From Ilyomonas sp965247435 (lineage in GTDB: Bacteria > Bacteroidota > Bacteroidia > Chitinophagales > Chitinophagaceae), in assembly GCA_965247435.1 (NCBI GenBank), contig OZ252019.1:3844001-3908000 (forward strand): a stretch of 64,000 nucleotides of DNA, written 5' to 3'. Below the pieces are notes generated by a model, which was given only the letters and a program-made list of their open reading frames with translations, was not told where the DNA came from and searched no databases. Each line of letters opens with the position of its first letter. The stretch's first letter is position 1. Of this stretch, positions 51,252 to 59,729 are shown one piece after another. Made by a program: the position numbers and the translations under genes.

Positions 51252-52862
51252 TCAATTTACTGCCTTCAATTGTAAAACAATCGCTTCTGCACCGCCAAGG
51301 CTCACTGTATCTGTAAATATGATTCCTTCCAGCTCGGGCGTAGTAGCCACGACTACCGTACCGGAAAAAGAAAAACCAGCCGGCGTAAAATAGCAGGGCC
51401 GGTTACTGAAATTAAGCACTATCAAAAACCTGTTTGAATTTCCGGCCTGCCGGATGTACGCCATCACCTGCTGATCGGCATATACGGGCGTATAAGTACC
51501 TATGCGCAGCGAGGGCTCCTGCCGACGCAATACAATCATTTTTTTATACAGGCTAAGCATGGAGTATTGGTCATCCCTTTCTACCGCTACGTTTTCACGG
51601 GCATAGCTGCGGTGGATCCGGAGCCAGGGCCTGCCTTGTGTAAAGCCTGCGTTGTCGGTACTGTCCCACTGCATCGGTGTGCGGGCAGGGTCGCGGCTCA
51701 GGTTTTTATCCGGCATATTCAAACCCTGCGGGTCCTGCACCTCTTCAACAGGAATGGCTACATCGCGCATGGCAATTTCATCTCCGTAATAAATGGTAGG
51801 CGTACCACGCAGGGTTAGCAACAACAGCGCCGCTACTCTTGCCTGCTGCAGCCCTACGCGGCTGGTAACGCGTGGCTGGTCATGGTTGCCCAATACCCAG
51901 TTGGGCCAGCTATCCGGCGGCAGCGCACCTTCGTATTCATCTACAGCCGCTGCTATCTGGCGGGCATCCCAGGGCAGCGCTATTAACTGGAAGTTAAAAG
52001 GCAGGTGCGCGCCGGTATTATTAGTACCATAATAACCTACCAGCTTCTGTATAGGCAGATATACTTCGCCGATCATCATGCGCTCGCTATAGCCGTCCAG
52101 CACCCCGCGCATCATCCGTACAATAGCGTGCACCTCCGGCTGGTCGGTACTATATACATGCAGCAACCGCTCGTAAGTAGCCATGTGCTGCCCGTAATGA
52201 ATATTTACAGGCTCATCGCGCAGCAGCTCATCTTTCATCAGGTGCCACATCACATCTACCCTGAAGCCGTCCACGCCTTTATCCAGCCAAAAGCGCATGG
52301 TATCAAACATGGCCTGCTGCACTTCCGGGTTGCGCCAGTTAAGATCGGGCTGTTCTTTTAAAAATGCATGGTAATAATATTGCTTTGTCGGCTCATCCCA
52401 CTCCCAGGCGCTGCCACCAAAAACACTCAGCCAGTTATTGGGCAGGCCACCGCCTTCTTTTGCATCGCGCCAGATGTACCAGTTGCGCTTAGAATTGTTC
52501 TTGGAAGAGCGCGATTCTACAAACCAGGGATGCTGGTCTGAAGTGTGATTGGGCACAAAGTCGAGTATCAGTTTCATACCGCGGTTATGCACCTGCGTTA
52601 ATAATTCATCGAAGTCGCTCATTGTGCCGAACAACGGATGAATGTCTTTATAATCAGAAATGTCATAACCGAAGTCGGCCATTGGCGACGGATAAACGGG
52701 CGATAGCCAAACTGCCTGTATTCCCAGCCACTGCAGGTAATCGAGCCGCTGAATAACGCCCTGCAAATCGCCGATGCCATCACCGTTTGTATCCTGAAAA
52801 GACCGTGGATAAACCTGATAAATAATGCCGGTTTGCCACCAGAGGTATTGTTGCTCGTTCAT
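51252..52862 (-). CDS. Alpha-glucosidase / oligo-1,6-glucosidase, GH13
   Basis: Cytoplasmic 536-residue alpha-amylase-family hydrolase. It has TNGDGIGDLQGVIQRLDYL (calcium-type loop), LDFVPNHTSDQH, the nucleophile Asp203 in GFRVDVMWH, the acid/base Glu266 in MIGEVYLP and Asp328 in LGNHDQPR. The C-terminal beta domain is usual. No signal peptide is present. Likely acts on short alpha-glucans, isomaltose, sucrose or trehalose-derived sugars. It is on the same strand as TreZ but separated by the 53-56 kb accessory block, which may have split an alpha-glucan/trehalose group. The 496-bp gap upstream (52863-53358) holds a distant 9-bp inverted repeat (AAAGCCCTG at 52912 with its complement at 53017) and the repeat described next. 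Confidence 0.9.
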   Translation of the reverse strand: MNEQQYLWWQTGIIYQVYPRSFQDTNGDGIGDLQGVIQRLDYLQWLGIQAVWLSPVYPSPMADFGYDISDYKDIHPLFGTMSDFDELLTQVHNRGMKLILDFVPNHTSDQHPWFVESRSSKNNSKRNWYIWRDAKEGGGLPNNWLSVFGGSAWEWDEPTKQYYYHAFLKEQPDLNWRNPEVQQAMFDTMRFWLDKGVDGFRVDVMWHLMKDELLRDEPVNIHYGQHMATYERLLHVYSTDQPEVHAIVRMMRGVLDGYSERMMIGEVYLPIQKLVGYYGTNNTGAHLPFNFQLIALPWDARQIAAAVDEYEGALPPDSWPNWVLGNHDQPRVTSRVGLQQARVAALLLLTLRGTPTIYYGDEIAMRDVAIPVEEVQDPQGLNMPDKNLSRDPARTPMQWDSTDNAGFTQGRPWLRIHRSYARENVAVERDDQYSMLSLYKKMIVLRRQEPSLRIGTYTPVYADQQVMAYIRQAGNSNRFLIVLNFSNRPCYFTPAGFSFSGTVVVATTPELEGIIFTDTVSLGGAEAIVLQLKAVN

Positions 52863-53145
52863 AGATAAAAGGAGAAAATGATTGGTTATTTAAAAAGCTG
52901 CTGTCTTGGCAAAAGCCCTGCCGTTCAAGTTAATGCAGGATGGATCTTAACAAGGCAGTATAAAGCTGCTAACCGGCACCTTATTACTTTTTTGGCCGGC
53001 CATTGCGTGTTACAAACAGGGCTTTGTGCAGGCAGGGCATTGTTGATTGTATAGCCCGGAACAAAAGCCCGGTAAAGAAATAAAAGTACAAGTTAACAAT
53101 TAAAAGCCCAACAGCATTCTGTCCAGCCCGAACCAAAGTACAGCG

Positions 53146-53365
53146 ATACAAACAGCCGAAGTTTGAACGTCAAGCCCTGCTTGCACAAAACCCCATGTTG
53201 TATGCATACCCTGTCTCCGCTTATGTTCTATAATGTGGGTCTGGTCGTAGTATTAGGGTGTTACTTGTGCGTAGGACAAGACAGGCTCTTGGGCAGGTGG
53301 GCTTCTGTGACGTGGGTTTGTGCGCCTGCCCATGTGCCTGACTTGAAGCGTTGGCTTGTTAGATT
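53146..53365. repeat. attC-like boundary repeat C beside the Crp/NmrA accessory block
   Basis: The segment AACGTCAAGCCCTGCTTGCA followed by CCCCATGTTGTATGC (53168-53207) matches boundary A at 3389-3426 (GTCAAGCCC, TTGCA, CCCCATGTT in the same order). Further right, TGGGCAGG and CCTGCCCA form an 8-bp stem around 53295-53335. The end GTTGGCTTGTTAGA (53350-53363) contains the stop codon of the adjoining minus-strand gene, TAA at 53361-53359. Gene end and repeat end therefore coincide as in boundary A. Same family by eye; limits are approximate. Confidence 0.45.
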
Positions 53366-54219
53366 TTTGGTGTCGTTATCTTGGCTAACCTTTTTATCAG
53401 GAGTTCAAATACAACATCGTTCGGCGCATTTATTTCAAAAGAACCTTTCAATCCATCCAGTAAATAATTTTCTGTGATAAATACTTCAAAAGGGTCTATG
53501 CCTATTGATTTAGCTACTTTATTAAAGAGCTTAATTTTCATATCCTGCGCTTTAATTTTTCTCCCCGTAAGTTTGGATAAAACGGTTGCCATTTCAGGAA
53601 CTGATAAGGCGTCTTCCATAGTTGGGCGATAGGTTTTGCTATCGTGTTTTGCAGGGTCTAATAGAGCTCCGACAGCTACACTTGCCATATCTTCATTGGT
53701 AGGCGGTGCATTTTTTCTTTCGCCAAAAAAGTTAGGCATTGTTCCTAATACAGCAGCACCGGTAATGAAATTTGCATATACATCTGCAAATACTCCGGGG
53801 CTTACAACGGTACTGGCAACATTTGGTATCATTGGTATAAGATTATCGGTAAGCCAGTGTTGTCTTGTGAGTAAAGAAGTATGAGAAGGATTGCTTAACC
53901 ACTGTGTAATAGTAACCACCTGCTCCACTTTTAAATGATGTGCGGCAACAGCAAAAGCTACAGAACTCTGTATCATGTAAGGATGAACAACGGGTAAATA
54001 AAAAACTCTTTGTGTGCCATTCATTGCATTGTAAACCGCTTCGGTGTCAAATACATCAGCCACAATAATTTCAGCACCCAAACTTTTTAACTCATTACTT
54101 TTATAATCCTGCTTATGCACCATTGAACGAACAAAATAGCTTTTTTGTAAAAGTTGTTTAACCACCTGTGTACCGATTTTTCCTGTTGCACCGCTTACCA
54201 ATATTTTAGGATTTGCCAT
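53359..54219 (-). CDS. NmrA-like NAD(P)-binding protein (atypical SDR)
   Basis: A 286-residue Rossmann-fold protein. The dinucleotide site is KILVSGATGKIGTQVVKQLL (residues 4-23), then GAEIIVADVFD near residue 49. The usual Tyr-xxx-Lys catalytic pair of SDRs is not evident, as in NmrA-type sensors and quinone-reductase-like relatives. It follows the methyltransferase gene by 9 bp and is the last gene of a three-gene block headed by a Crp/Fnr regulator. Its stop codon lies inside the cassette-like repeat. It may sense NADP(H) or reduce a small substrate; the exact role is unknown. Confidence 0.85.
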   Translation of the reverse strand: MANPKILVSGATGKIGTQVVKQLLQKSYFVRSMVHKQDYKSNELKSLGAEIIVADVFDTEAVYNAMNGTQRVFYLPVVHPYMIQSSVAFAVAAHHLKVEQVVTITQWLSNPSHTSLLTRQHWLTDNLIPMIPNVASTVVSPGVFADVYANFITGAAVLGTMPNFFGERKNAPPTNEDMASVAVGALLDPAKHDSKTYRPTMEDALSVPEMATVLSKLTGRKIKAQDMKIKLFNKVAKSIGIDPFEVFITENYLLDGLKGSFEINAPNDVVFELLIKRLAKITTPKI

Positions 54220-54228
54220 TTTTAGTTT

Positions 54229-55053
54229 TTATTTGGTTGCTTCAAATGCCAATGCTAATAAAGGTGCAACAAGAGGGTTGTCGCCTAATTTTTCAGCCAA
54301 CTTTTTTTCTAATTGAGGAACTAATTCTTTATAGAATTCGGGCTTTTGAGCCAGTAAAGGAGCTGTGAGCAAAAATCTTTCTGCAGCGCTTTTGGCAGTT
54401 TCTACCTGCGTGGTTTTTCGTACCCCTTCTGCTTTGGTAATTGTAAAATTTGCTTCTGTCAAAAGTTGCTTTACTTCTTCCAAATCGGATAAGGCAAAAG
54501 GACTTTGTTGCATTGGCACGGGCATTTCTCCCAACACTTGCTTAAACAAGCCAAAGCTGATTTGCCACATTGGATTTTCGGCAATATTGCCCCACGTATT
54601 AAACAGTAATTGCCCATTGGGTTTTAATACGCGGTGCATTTCGCTCAATGCTTTTGGTTTATCAGGCACGAACATTAACCCAAACTGGCAAACAATTAAA
54701 TCAAAACTATTATTTGCAAAAGGGATTTTTGCCATATCCACATTTTGCCAGGTAAGATTAGGCGAGGTAATAGTCTCTTTGGCAATGTCCATCATATCTC
54801 CGCTGATGTCTGTTGCTACTATATCAGCGTTGGGCAATGCCTGTAACAAATAACGGGTAACAATGCCTGTGCCTGCCGCCAGTTCTAATACCTTTATTTT
54901 TCCATGTTCTTTAATCCGTCCTGCTAAATCAATAGCATAGGGATTGAATAAAACAGGTCCCATATAGGTATCATAGTTTCGTGGGATTGAGCCTGTAAAA
55001 AAGTTTGGAGTTTGAGTTTCTGCGGGTGAAATTTGTTGTGAATTTTCCATCAT
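54229..55053 (-). CDS. Class I SAM-dependent methyltransferase
   Basis: A methyltransferase of about 274 residues. The start at 55053 (MMENSQQISPAE) is preferred to the open frame up to 55092, whose hydrophobic extra 13 residues look non-coding. Motif I is VLELAAGTGIVTRYLL, followed by DIVATDISGDMM, FANNSFDLIVCQFGLMF and MHRVLKPNGQLLFNTWG, a UbiE-type small-molecule methyltransferase. It is 9 bp upstream of the NmrA-like gene and 110 bp downstream of the Crp/Fnr regulator gene, with a perfect 11-bp inverted repeat in that gap. Substrate unknown. Confidence 0.87.
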   Translation of the reverse strand: MMENSQQISPAETQTPNFFTGSIPRNYDTYMGPVLFNPYAIDLAGRIKEHGKIKVLELAAGTGIVTRYLLQALPNADIVATDISGDMMDIAKETITSPNLTWQNVDMAKIPFANNSFDLIVCQFGLMFVPDKPKALSEMHRVLKPNGQLLFNTWGNIAENPMWQISFGLFKQVLGEMPVPMQQSPFALSDLEEVKQLLTEANFTITKAEGVRKTTQVETAKSAAERFLLTAPLLAQKPEFYKELVPQLEKKLAEKLGDNPLVAPLLALAFEATK

Positions 55054-55109
55054 TGAGTTATTTAAAAATGATGGTGCAAAAATCAACAGCATTTACCAGA
55101 CAATGGTTA

Positions 55110-55139
55110 TCATTTGGCAAGAAGTGAATTGCCAAATGA
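55110..55139. promoter_or_regulatory. Perfect 11-bp inverted repeat, candidate operator
   Basis: TCATTTGGCAA, 8 bases, then its exact complement TTGCCAAATGA. It lies between the Crp/Fnr-type regulator gene and the methyltransferase gene, 57 bp upstream of the latter's ATG. No T-run follows on either strand, so it is not a terminator. Position and symmetry suggest the binding site of the regulator encoded next door. Confidence 0.5.
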
Positions 55140-55163
55140 CAAAAACTTTAGAAAAGGAGCAAG

Positions 55164-55751
55164 TTATTTTTTTGCAAACTCGGCTCTAATTCTGCTTAGA
55201 GAAGTATTCGTCATTCCGAGATAAGAAGCGATGTGTTTAAGTTGAGCGACCTGAAAAATTTCTTGATTGGTTTGTATCAATTCAGCATAACGTTCTTCAG
55301 CCGATTTATTAATCATCGAAAGTGTCCGTTTCTTATACTGCACAAATTCTTTTACCAGCATAGCCCTGCCAAACTCTCTAAATTCAGGCAATGAATGAAA
55401 CATTTGGTTGAGTTTATCAAACGTAGTGTAGTAACCAAAACAATGTGATATAGCCTGAATGTTTTCATTAGAAGTGGCTCCTTCAAAAAAAGAGGCGGCT
55501 TCAAAAATTACTCTTTTAGGAGGATAAAAATAGGTTGTAATTTCATCGCCTTTATCAGAGAAAGTGTATGCTCTTACATAGCCTTCCAGCAAAACAAAAT
55601 AGCCACTTATTTTTCCTTGTTTTAAAATGTATTCACCTTTTTCAAAACTGAGTTCTTCAAAGCCATTGGCAATTTCTTCCAGGGCAATTTTGTTTATCGG
55701 AATGTGTGGAATATTGTTCTGAATAAAATCTAAAAAGAGCTTTTTGTTCAT
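55164..55751 (-). CDS. Crp/Fnr-family transcriptional regulator
   Basis: A 195-residue regulator. The N-terminal cyclic-nucleotide-binding-like beta-roll has LSFEKGEYILKQGKISGYFVLLEGYVRAYTF; the C-terminal part has the short helix-turn-helix QLKHIASYLGMTNTSLSRIRAEFAKK typical of Bacteroidota Crp-like proteins. No Fnr-type cysteine cluster is present, and the classic cAMP-binding Arg-Ser pair is not obvious, so the ligand is unknown. It heads the accessory block (regulator, methyltransferase, NmrA-like) and probably controls it. The 183 bp between it and TreZ contain a possible promoter and weak cassette-like sequence. Confidence 0.92.
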   Translation of the reverse strand: MNKKLFLDFIQNNIPHIPINKIALEEIANGFEELSFEKGEYILKQGKISGYFVLLEGYVRAYTFSDKGDEITTYFYPPKRVIFEAASFFEGATSNENIQAISHCFGYYTTFDKLNQMFHSLPEFREFGRAMLVKEFVQYKKRTLSMINKSAEERYAELIQTNQEIFQVAQLKHIASYLGMTNTSLSRIRAEFAKK

Positions 55752-55778
55752 TGGTTAAAAGTGTTTTGGTTTTACAAG

Positions 55779-55786
55779 CAAAGATA
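55779..55786 (-). promoter_or_regulatory. Possible -7 box for the Crp/Fnr gene
   Basis: TATCTTTG on the minus strand matches TAnnTTTG, 28 bp before the ATG. No good -33 TTTG is seen at the usual distance. Confidence 0.4.
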
Positions 55787-55934
55787 GAATATAAGCTTGT
55801 GCACGATAACGCCCTGTTTTGCAAGAACCAAAATATATTCAACGACTGTCTGCCGTGTGTTCGCAATTGCAGCTCTTTTGCAGGTTGGCTTTGTGCGGGT
55901 GCTATTGGATACTTCGCCCTGAATATCTTGTCGC

Positions 55935-57806
55935 TTAAAGGTGAACGGAATTTTCGTTTAGGGTTGCGTACAACAAACTGCTATATACAACTGCACTGAA
56001 CGGTTGCAGGTGGATTGTTTTATTACCGGCAACGGCAGCAGGCGATGCCGCAGCCTTTTCATCAATCATCCATTGCGGCTCTTTCGAATCCAGTATTTTG
56101 ATCCATTCTTTTTGATAAGCCGGCAATACAAAAGGCAATTCGTTACCTGATACGTTAAAGCAACAAACAAGAAAGTTCCTGCCCGGATCGTCCTGCCGCA
56201 ATAGTATCAATCCATCCTGCTGTATGGTTATTGCCCGGATATTGTTTTTGTTGAAATTTTGTAGAATGGCATTATTCCGGCGCAGCTCTATCAGTGCTTT
56301 ATGCCATGCCAGCAGTACTTTATACTTTCCCGTTTTACGTTTATGCCATTGCAGTTTGCATTGGTTAAAAGTGTTTATATCCGCCGGGTCCGGAAAGTCT
56401 TCTCCCTCCTTCAACCCGAAACTGATAAACTCATTACGCCGGCCTTCCTGCACTCCTTTTATGTTTCCCTCCTCGTGGTGACTGATGAAGAAAAAGAATG
56501 GGGTATCCTCGCCATATTCCTCCCCCATAAACAACATCGGTACATAGGGAGCAAGCAGCAGGGCTACAGCCGCTAACTTTTGCTTTTCAAAATCGGCCAG
56601 CATACTCAGCCGCTCTCCCCCGATGCGGTTACCCACCTGATCGTGGTTCATATTAAATGCAACGAAGTTATTGCCGGGCAGGCCTGCCGAGGAAGTGCCG
56701 TGCCTGCGCTTCCGGAACTCCACCCATTCGCCGCTGTGCACGAAGCCATCGGTATAAGCCCTGGCCAACTGTTCTATTTTATTAAAATCGGCATACCGGT
56801 CTTTACCGGCCGGGTGAAGAAAAACATATAGTATATGATGAAAATCATCCAGCCATTGCGCATCAAAGCCCATCCCCCCGGCAGCCGGCGATTGCACCAA
56901 ACGCGGACTATTTAAATCGCATTCCGCCACCAGGTAAAACCTGCGTCCAAGCCGTTGCTCTGCTGTCTTTACCTTGCCATACAGCAGTTGCCAGAAGCTC
57001 ACGGCACCTTTATCATAAATCTCATGCACAGCATCGAGGCGAAGGCCATCAATATGATAGTGCTCAAACCAGTATACTGCATTATTACTAAAGTATTCCC
57101 GCACGCCATCGCTCCATTCACCATCAAAATTTAGCGCCTCGCCCCAAGGCGTGCAATATTTATTAGTAAAGTACGGACCATAGCAGGGCAGGTAATTTCC
57201 TTCGGGCCCGATATGGTTGTAAACAAGATCAAGGAATACAGCAATGCCTTTTTGATGGCATGCATCTACTAATCGCTTCAGGCCTTTAGGGCCGCCATAA
57301 GAGTGATGCACGGCATACGGATACGTAGCATCATAACCCCAGTTGCGGCTGCCGGAGAATTGATTGACGGGCATTAACTCAATAGCATTAATGCCGGTAT
57401 CTGCAAGATCATCGAGGCAGGGAATGACAGCTTCAAAAGTGCCCTTCTCCGTAAAGGTGCCTACATGCAATTCATAAAAAATAAGTTCGTTGAAAGACAA
57501 GCCTTTCCAGGCAGTGTCCGTCCATTGAAATGCGGCATGGTTCACCAGTTCGGATGGTCCATACACATCGTCCGGCTGGTAGCAGGAAGCAGGGTCCGGG
57601 CAATCCGTTTTTCCGTCCGGCATAAAGAAATAGCGGCTGCCTGCAACGACATTTTTCACGGTAGCGCTAAAGTAGCCTTCAATGTCTTTTTGCATGGCAA
57701 CGTACTGCCCGGCAGGATGCACAATGTGCAGCAGCATTGTTTCTTTTTCGGGCGCCCATACTGTAAACTGCGCAGTATCATTACCCAGATATTGTGCTCC
57801 GATCAT
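55935..57806 (-). CDS. treZ: Malto-oligosyltrehalose trehalohydrolase
   Basis: Releases trehalose from maltooligosyltrehalose in the cytoplasm. The 623-residue protein has an N-terminal CBM48-like domain (FTVWAPEKETMLLHI), then a GH13 barrel with ELHVGTFTEKGTFEAVIP (a TreZ-type segment), the nucleophile Asp258 in GLRLDAVHEI, acid/base Glu295 in LVAECDLN and Asp389 in NMNHDQVGN. The C-terminus has FMGEEYGEDTPFFFFISHH, also typical. Its partner, maltooligosyltrehalose synthase (TreY), is not in the window. The gene ends 183 bp from the Crp/Fnr gene, and the GH13 glucosidase is on the far side of the accessory block. Confidence 0.92.
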   Translation of the reverse strand: MIGAQYLGNDTAQFTVWAPEKETMLLHIVHPAGQYVAMQKDIEGYFSATVKNVVAGSRYFFMPDGKTDCPDPASCYQPDDVYGPSELVNHAAFQWTDTAWKGLSFNELIFYELHVGTFTEKGTFEAVIPCLDDLADTGINAIELMPVNQFSGSRNWGYDATYPYAVHHSYGGPKGLKRLVDACHQKGIAVFLDLVYNHIGPEGNYLPCYGPYFTNKYCTPWGEALNFDGEWSDGVREYFSNNAVYWFEHYHIDGLRLDAVHEIYDKGAVSFWQLLYGKVKTAEQRLGRRFYLVAECDLNSPRLVQSPAAGGMGFDAQWLDDFHHILYVFLHPAGKDRYADFNKIEQLARAYTDGFVHSGEWVEFRKRRHGTSSAGLPGNNFVAFNMNHDQVGNRIGGERLSMLADFEKQKLAAVALLLAPYVPMLFMGEEYGEDTPFFFFISHHEEGNIKGVQEGRRNEFISFGLKEGEDFPDPADINTFNQCKLQWHKRKTGKYKVLLAWHKALIELRRNNAILQNFNKNNIRAITIQQDGLILLRQDDPGRNFLVCCFNVSGNELPFVLPAYQKEWIKILDSKEPQWMIDEKAAASPAAVAGNKTIHLQPFSAVVYSSLLYATLNENSVHL

Positions 57807-57984
57807 AAAGGCAAAACAGTTTGTTATAACAGAATGGAGGAATGGAGCAAGAGATATGCCAGTAAGAAAGCGAACAGGCTGGTTGAAATATTACTTTGCG
57901 AATGGTTTATAGCGCTTCGGAACCGTAAAGTCAATACTAATAAACAATGATTTACGATATGAAAAAAGCATCCGGAATAAAAGC

Positions 57985-58359
57985 TTATACAGCGAGCGCT
58001 GTTACCGGATCCCAGAAATGCTTATCAAAGTTTTGAATGATGTCTTCCTTAATAATTAAACCTTCTGCTTCCAGCTTTTGCTGCATACTTTCCGGCGGGT
58101 CAAAATGCGCTTTGCCGCTCAACATGCCCAGCCGGTTTACCACGCGCTGCGCCGGTACGGCAGGTTGCACGTTGTGCACCGCATTAAGCGCCCAGCCTAC
58201 CATGCGGGCACTTAGCCTGGTACCTAAATATTTTGCAATTGCGCCGTACGTGGTCACCCTGCCGGGCGGCACCTGGCGTACCACATCCCATACATCTTCA
58301 AAAAAAGACTGCTGCTTCGGTAAGGGCACTTCTTTTTGGCTCGCCATACTGCTTTTCAT
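57985..58359 (-). CDS. Alkyltransferase-like protein (MGMT fold without the acceptor cysteine)
   Basis: A 124-residue protein equal to the DNA-binding C-terminal domain of O6-alkylguanine-DNA alkyltransferase. It has FFEDVWDVVRQVPPGRVTTYGAIAKYLG and MVGWALNAV. The active-site motif PCHRV is replaced by PAQRV (residues 69-73): Ala70 stands where the alkyl-accepting Cys should be. It therefore cannot remove alkyl groups, but it can bind alkylated bases. Known ATL proteins flag such lesions for nucleotide-excision repair. The gene is 11 bp downstream of the DUF5522-like gene, in a row with trmB. Confidence 0.9.
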   Translation of the reverse strand: MKSSMASQKEVPLPKQQSFFEDVWDVVRQVPPGRVTTYGAIAKYLGTRLSARMVGWALNAVHNVQPAVPAQRVVNRLGMLSGKAHFDPPESMQQKLEAEGLIIKEDIIQNFDKHFWDPVTALAV

Positions 58360-58370
58360 AGCATTTGCAT

Positions 58371-58568
58371 TTAACTATTGTTCGCTGCTGTTGTTTTTCT
58401 TTCCTGCAGCAAGCGGGTTCTCCGGGGCTCCGGCACGGCTTTATAATCGTACGGGCAATGCCTGCAGCCATTGCCGCAGCAATAGCCACGCTGCAACAGG
58501 TAATCGGCCGTAAATACTACCAGCCCTTCCTTGTTGGTATATAATTCATCATCCGGTAACTGCTTCAC
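58371..58568 (-). CDS. Small Cys-rich protein, DUF5522-like
   Basis: A 65-residue protein with FTADYLLQRGYCCGNGCRHCPYDY (near residues 19-42, quoted for its cysteines C30, C31, C35 and C38), the hallmark of a small conserved Bacteroidota family of unknown function. The cysteines suggest metal binding, zinc or iron-sulfur. The 5' end overlaps trmB by 20 bp, so it is translationally coupled to it, and the ATL gene follows 11 bp later. The C-terminal basic tail is variable. Confidence 0.8.
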   Translation of the reverse strand: MKQLPDDELYTNKEGLVVFTADYLLQRGYCCGNGCRHCPYDYKAVPEPRRTRLLQERKTTAANNS

Positions 58569-59253
58569 GTTCCCATAGTTTTATTTGCCCGTCTTTTTCA
58601 AAAGACAGCGCTTTATCAATTTCAAACTGAAGATAATGGATAGTATTGCTCCCGGCAATATCCAGTTTCTCATAATGCGTTTTGATCATCAGTTCCGGGG
58701 GGATGACGGCGGCTGCATAGACATTAGTGCAATCAGTAATTAAGGGCAGGTCGTATAGTTGTATAACCTGTTTTGTAAAAGCATATAAATCGGGGCTGTC
58801 TGTTTTTAAATGAATACTGCCGCCGGGTTGCAGCACCTGCTGATAGATACGCAGGAAGCGCGGATGGGTAAGCCGCTTCTTTTGTTTGGATGCCCGCAAC
58901 TGCGGATCGGGAAAAGTGATCCAGATCTGCGCTACCTCACCCGGATTAAAGTAATTGGCCAACTGCTCTATCTGTGTCCGTAAAAAAGCCGCATTGTTCA
59001 AACCTTCGTCCAGCGCGGCTGTGGCGCCATGCCACATCCGGTTGCCCTTTACATCAACGCCAATATAATTTGTTTCTTTATGGAGCCGTGCAAGCCCGGT
59101 AGTGTACTCGCCTTTACCACAGGCAAGCTCCAGTGCAACCGGGTTATTATTTTTAAAAAAAGCAGCCCAGTTGCCTTCCATTCCCTGTGGGTATTCCAGT
59201 ACATTAGGGAATGATTTGATAGCGGCAAAACGCTGTAATTTTTTTTGTGCCAT
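58549..59253 (-). CDS. trmB: tRNA (guanine-N7-)-methyltransferase
   Basis: Methylates G46 of many tRNAs at N7. The 234-residue protein has the AdoMet site VALELACGKGEYTTGLARLH, YIGVDVKGNRMWHGA, and the catalytic and RNA-binding block WITFPDPQLRASKQKKRLTHPRFL with LQPGGSIHLKTDSPDLYAF. Length and motif order match TrmB. It overlaps the small DUF5522-like gene and follows the coiled-coil gene by 21 bp, so the four genes from 59697 to 57985 probably form one operon. Confidence 0.95.
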   Translation of the reverse strand: MAQKKLQRFAAIKSFPNVLEYPQGMEGNWAAFFKNNNPVALELACGKGEYTTGLARLHKETNYIGVDVKGNRMWHGATAALDEGLNNAAFLRTQIEQLANYFNPGEVAQIWITFPDPQLRASKQKKRLTHPRFLRIYQQVLQPGGSIHLKTDSPDLYAFTKQVIQLYDLPLITDCTNVYAAAVIPPELMIKTHYEKLDIAGSNTIHYLQFEIDKALSFEKDGQIKLWEREAVTG

Positions 59254-59274
59254 AACAGGCGTAAAAGTAATGCA

Positions 59275-59697
59275 TCAAAACAATAGCGGCTCCCGGCTTT
59301 CATCATTTAGTTTTTGCAGCACCAATTGCGACTCATCGGGGTTTTCGGGATTGTATTTAAGCCAAACATAAAAGTCGGTTTTGTCTTTGTTATCCCTCTG
59401 ATTAATGTGGGTGAATTTTATTTTTATGTTCTGCACCGGTGCCAGTTTGGCTATTACGTCCTGCCGGCTAAGGCTGAATACTTCTTTTTGTATGCGATAA
59501 CTTTTTTCGCTCAGCACCATTTCGTTGTACATCTCTTCCGCTTCTTCAAAATCGGCAATATCTATGGGCTGCATTTCGGCGAGCGCGATAATTTTTTCAT
59601 TATGTTTTTTCGAAGTTTCTAAAAAAGCATCATATGCTTTTTGCTTGTCTTCTAACGAATCCACTAATTTTTGTAATTCCGCATGTAAATCGGCCAT
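59275..59697 (-). CDS. Hypothetical coiled-coil protein
   Basis: A 140-residue soluble protein. The ATG at 59697 (MADLHAELQKLVDSLEDKQKAYDAF) is chosen because heptad-like Leu spacing begins there; an upstream ATG at 59727 is possible. The N-terminal 70 residues are a coiled coil; the C-terminal part is mixed (IKIKFTHINQRDNKDKTDFYVWLKYNPENPDESQLVL). No known family recognised. It lies 21 bp upstream of trmB on the same strand. Confidence 0.7.
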   Translation of the reverse strand: MADLHAELQKLVDSLEDKQKAYDAFLETSKKHNEKIIALAEMQPIDIADFEEAEEMYNEMVLSEKSYRIQKEVFSLSRQDVIAKLAPVQNIKIKFTHINQRDNKDKTDFYVWLKYNPENPDESQLVLQKLNDESREPLLF

Positions 59698-59729
59698 GGC
59701 TTTAAATTTATTGCAATGGTGCAACAAAC

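Noticed and set aside
57906..57934. Sigma-70-like promoter TTGACT-17-TATAAA upstream of treZ
   Set aside because: The match is good for E. coli, but Bacteroidota housekeeping promoters use TAnnTTTG; the match may be chance. Kept only as a note.
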